Assembly (NCBI GenBank): GCA_023489375.1
Contig: JAMDCX010000105.1
Span: 1-6,514 of the forward strand
Length of the DNA: 6,514 nt
Direction: 5' to 3'
Source: Planctomycetota bacterium
GTDB lineage: Bacteria > Planctomycetota > Phycisphaerae > WQYP01
Under the pieces are notes generated by a model. The model worked only from the letters and a program-made list of their open reading frames with translations, ran no database searches and had not been told where the DNA came from. Shown in pieces: positions 5,893 through 6,514 of this stretch. Position numbers and translations under genes: made by a program. Each line of letters opens with the position of its first letter. The first letter of the stretch is position 1.

Positions 5893-6514
5893 ATGGATCA
5901 TCAGCAAAATAAGAATCCAGAAGGCGAGCCGGTGATAATGGAACGTCAGCCACGGATCAATCAACCAGCGGTTCCCCAATTATCAACGACGGTGCAGCCG
6001 CCCGGATCGTTGCCCATCATCCATTGGTCGTTAAGGCCGCCGCAGCGGTCATCGGCATTTACCCTCACCGAATTGCTGGTGGTACTGACCATTATTGCGA
6101 TATTAATGTCGATATTGTTGCCGGCGTTGGCCAGAGCCAGAGATTTGGCCTTGCGGATTGTCTGTGCGTCCAATCTACGGCAGTTGGGCATTGCCATGCG
6201 TGAGTATGCCGTAGTGTACAAAGGGCAATATCCGCTGGGATGTTCGGATTATAAACTTGCGCCAATGGGCGGATTCAGATACCCCGTCAGCGGAAGTCAG
6301 TGCCCGGGCTGGGGGTTCGGGCCGCTTTACTACAGTTCCTTTGGCGTCGGCGGGTATACCGGAAAAAGCATGGTGACCGGTGTTCCGAGAACCATGAACG
6401 GCAAAACCATCATGCCCGGTATTATTCCACCGACGTTACGGGGTATATCTTTGCTATTCTGTCCCGAACCTGGGGTCATTACGCTGCATAACCAGATTAT
6501 AGCAAGTCCACGCG
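5893..6514 (+). CDS. Type IV pilin-like (prepilin N-terminal motif) protein, 3'-truncated
   Basis: The frame runs from ATG 5893 to the window end without a stop; 207 codons are visible. The prepilin signature AFTLTELLVVLTIIAILMSI begins at residue 55, with Glu at +5 after the expected cleavage before Phe56, followed by LLPALARARDLALRIVCASNLRQLGIAMREYA, the form typical of planctomycete pseudopilin-like proteins (DUF1559 and H-X9-DG groups). After processing by prepilin peptidase it would sit in the cytoplasmic membrane or a pseudopilus with its C-terminal domain outside. Two features are odd: the residue before cleavage is Ala instead of the usual Gly, and the leader is about 55 residues long, Gln/Pro-rich, where 6-20 is common. 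An in-frame ATG at 5938, behind AAGGCG, would shorten the leader to 40. It begins 16 bp after the thioredoxin fusion, so it is probably in the same operon. Three later cysteines (116, 137, 190) might be oxidised by that protein. Confidence 0.85.
   Translation, partial: MDHQQNKNPEGEPVIMERQPRINQPAVPQLSTTVQPPGSLPIIHWSLRPPQRSSAFTLTELLVVLTIIAILMSILLPALARARDLALRIVCASNLRQLGIAMREYAVVYKGQYPLGCSDYKLAPMGGFRYPVSGSQCPGWGFGPLYYSSFGVGGYTGKSMVTGVPRTMNGKTIMPGIIPPTLRGISLLFCPEPGVITLHNQIIASPR

Noticed and set aside
5470..5979. 169-codon - strand ORF opposite the thioredoxin domain
   Set aside because: The + strand there encodes a clear thioredoxin domain with CDEC and cis-Pro followed by the pilin start; the - strand product is Arg/Pro/His-rich without motifs.

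Overview
The window most likely comes from a Planctomycetota chromosome, plausibly of the Phycisphaerae type. The evidence is the combination of genes: an ECF-like sigma factor with a C-terminal membrane anchor, a DUF1573 protein with the SCGC motif, a MauE/DoxX-type membrane protein with a DCGCF motif, and a pseudopilin with the LLPALARAR-type N-terminus common in that phylum. The taxonomic placement is inference from remembered family distributions. All credible genes are on the + strand. I see no rRNA, tRNA, CRISPR array, transposase or phage structural gene.

Layout. Positions 1-444 hold the 3' part of an unrecognised basic, Trp-rich protein. A 30-codon ORF (471-563) with a good Shine-Dalgarno follows, and its stop overlaps by 4 bp (ATGA) the start of the sigma factor gene (560-1744). 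The sigma factor has regions 2 and 4, one transmembrane helix at about residues 241-263, and a tail of about 130 residues predicted to lie outside the cytoplasm. Positions 1745-2049 are a gene-free stretch: an AT-rich first part (promoter-like) and a GC-rich second part with three consecutive hairpins, just upstream of the next ribosome binding site.

The second block reads as one operon: a small exported, very acidic protein with ten cysteines in its mature part (2050-2487); an exported protein of unknown function with a weak LolA-like look (2635-3687); an exported or membrane-anchored DUF1573 protein (3684-4706, ATGA overlap with the preceding gene); a five-helix MauE-like protein fused to a thioredoxin-like domain with a CDEC active site (4770-5876); and a type IV pilin-like protein that runs off the window (5893-6514), which has no stop codon in the window.

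How they may work together (inference): charge distribution puts both the CGC pair and the CDEC motif of the MauE-thioredoxin fusion on the extracytoplasmic side. This is where the ten-cysteine protein would need its disulfides made or isomerised. MauE and MauD serve the disulfide-rich MauA subunit of methylamine dehydrogenase in a comparable way. The locus is therefore a candidate dedicated export-and-oxidative-folding system for a small secreted cysteine-rich protein, possibly linked to a pseudopilin and controlled by the membrane-tethered sigma factor.
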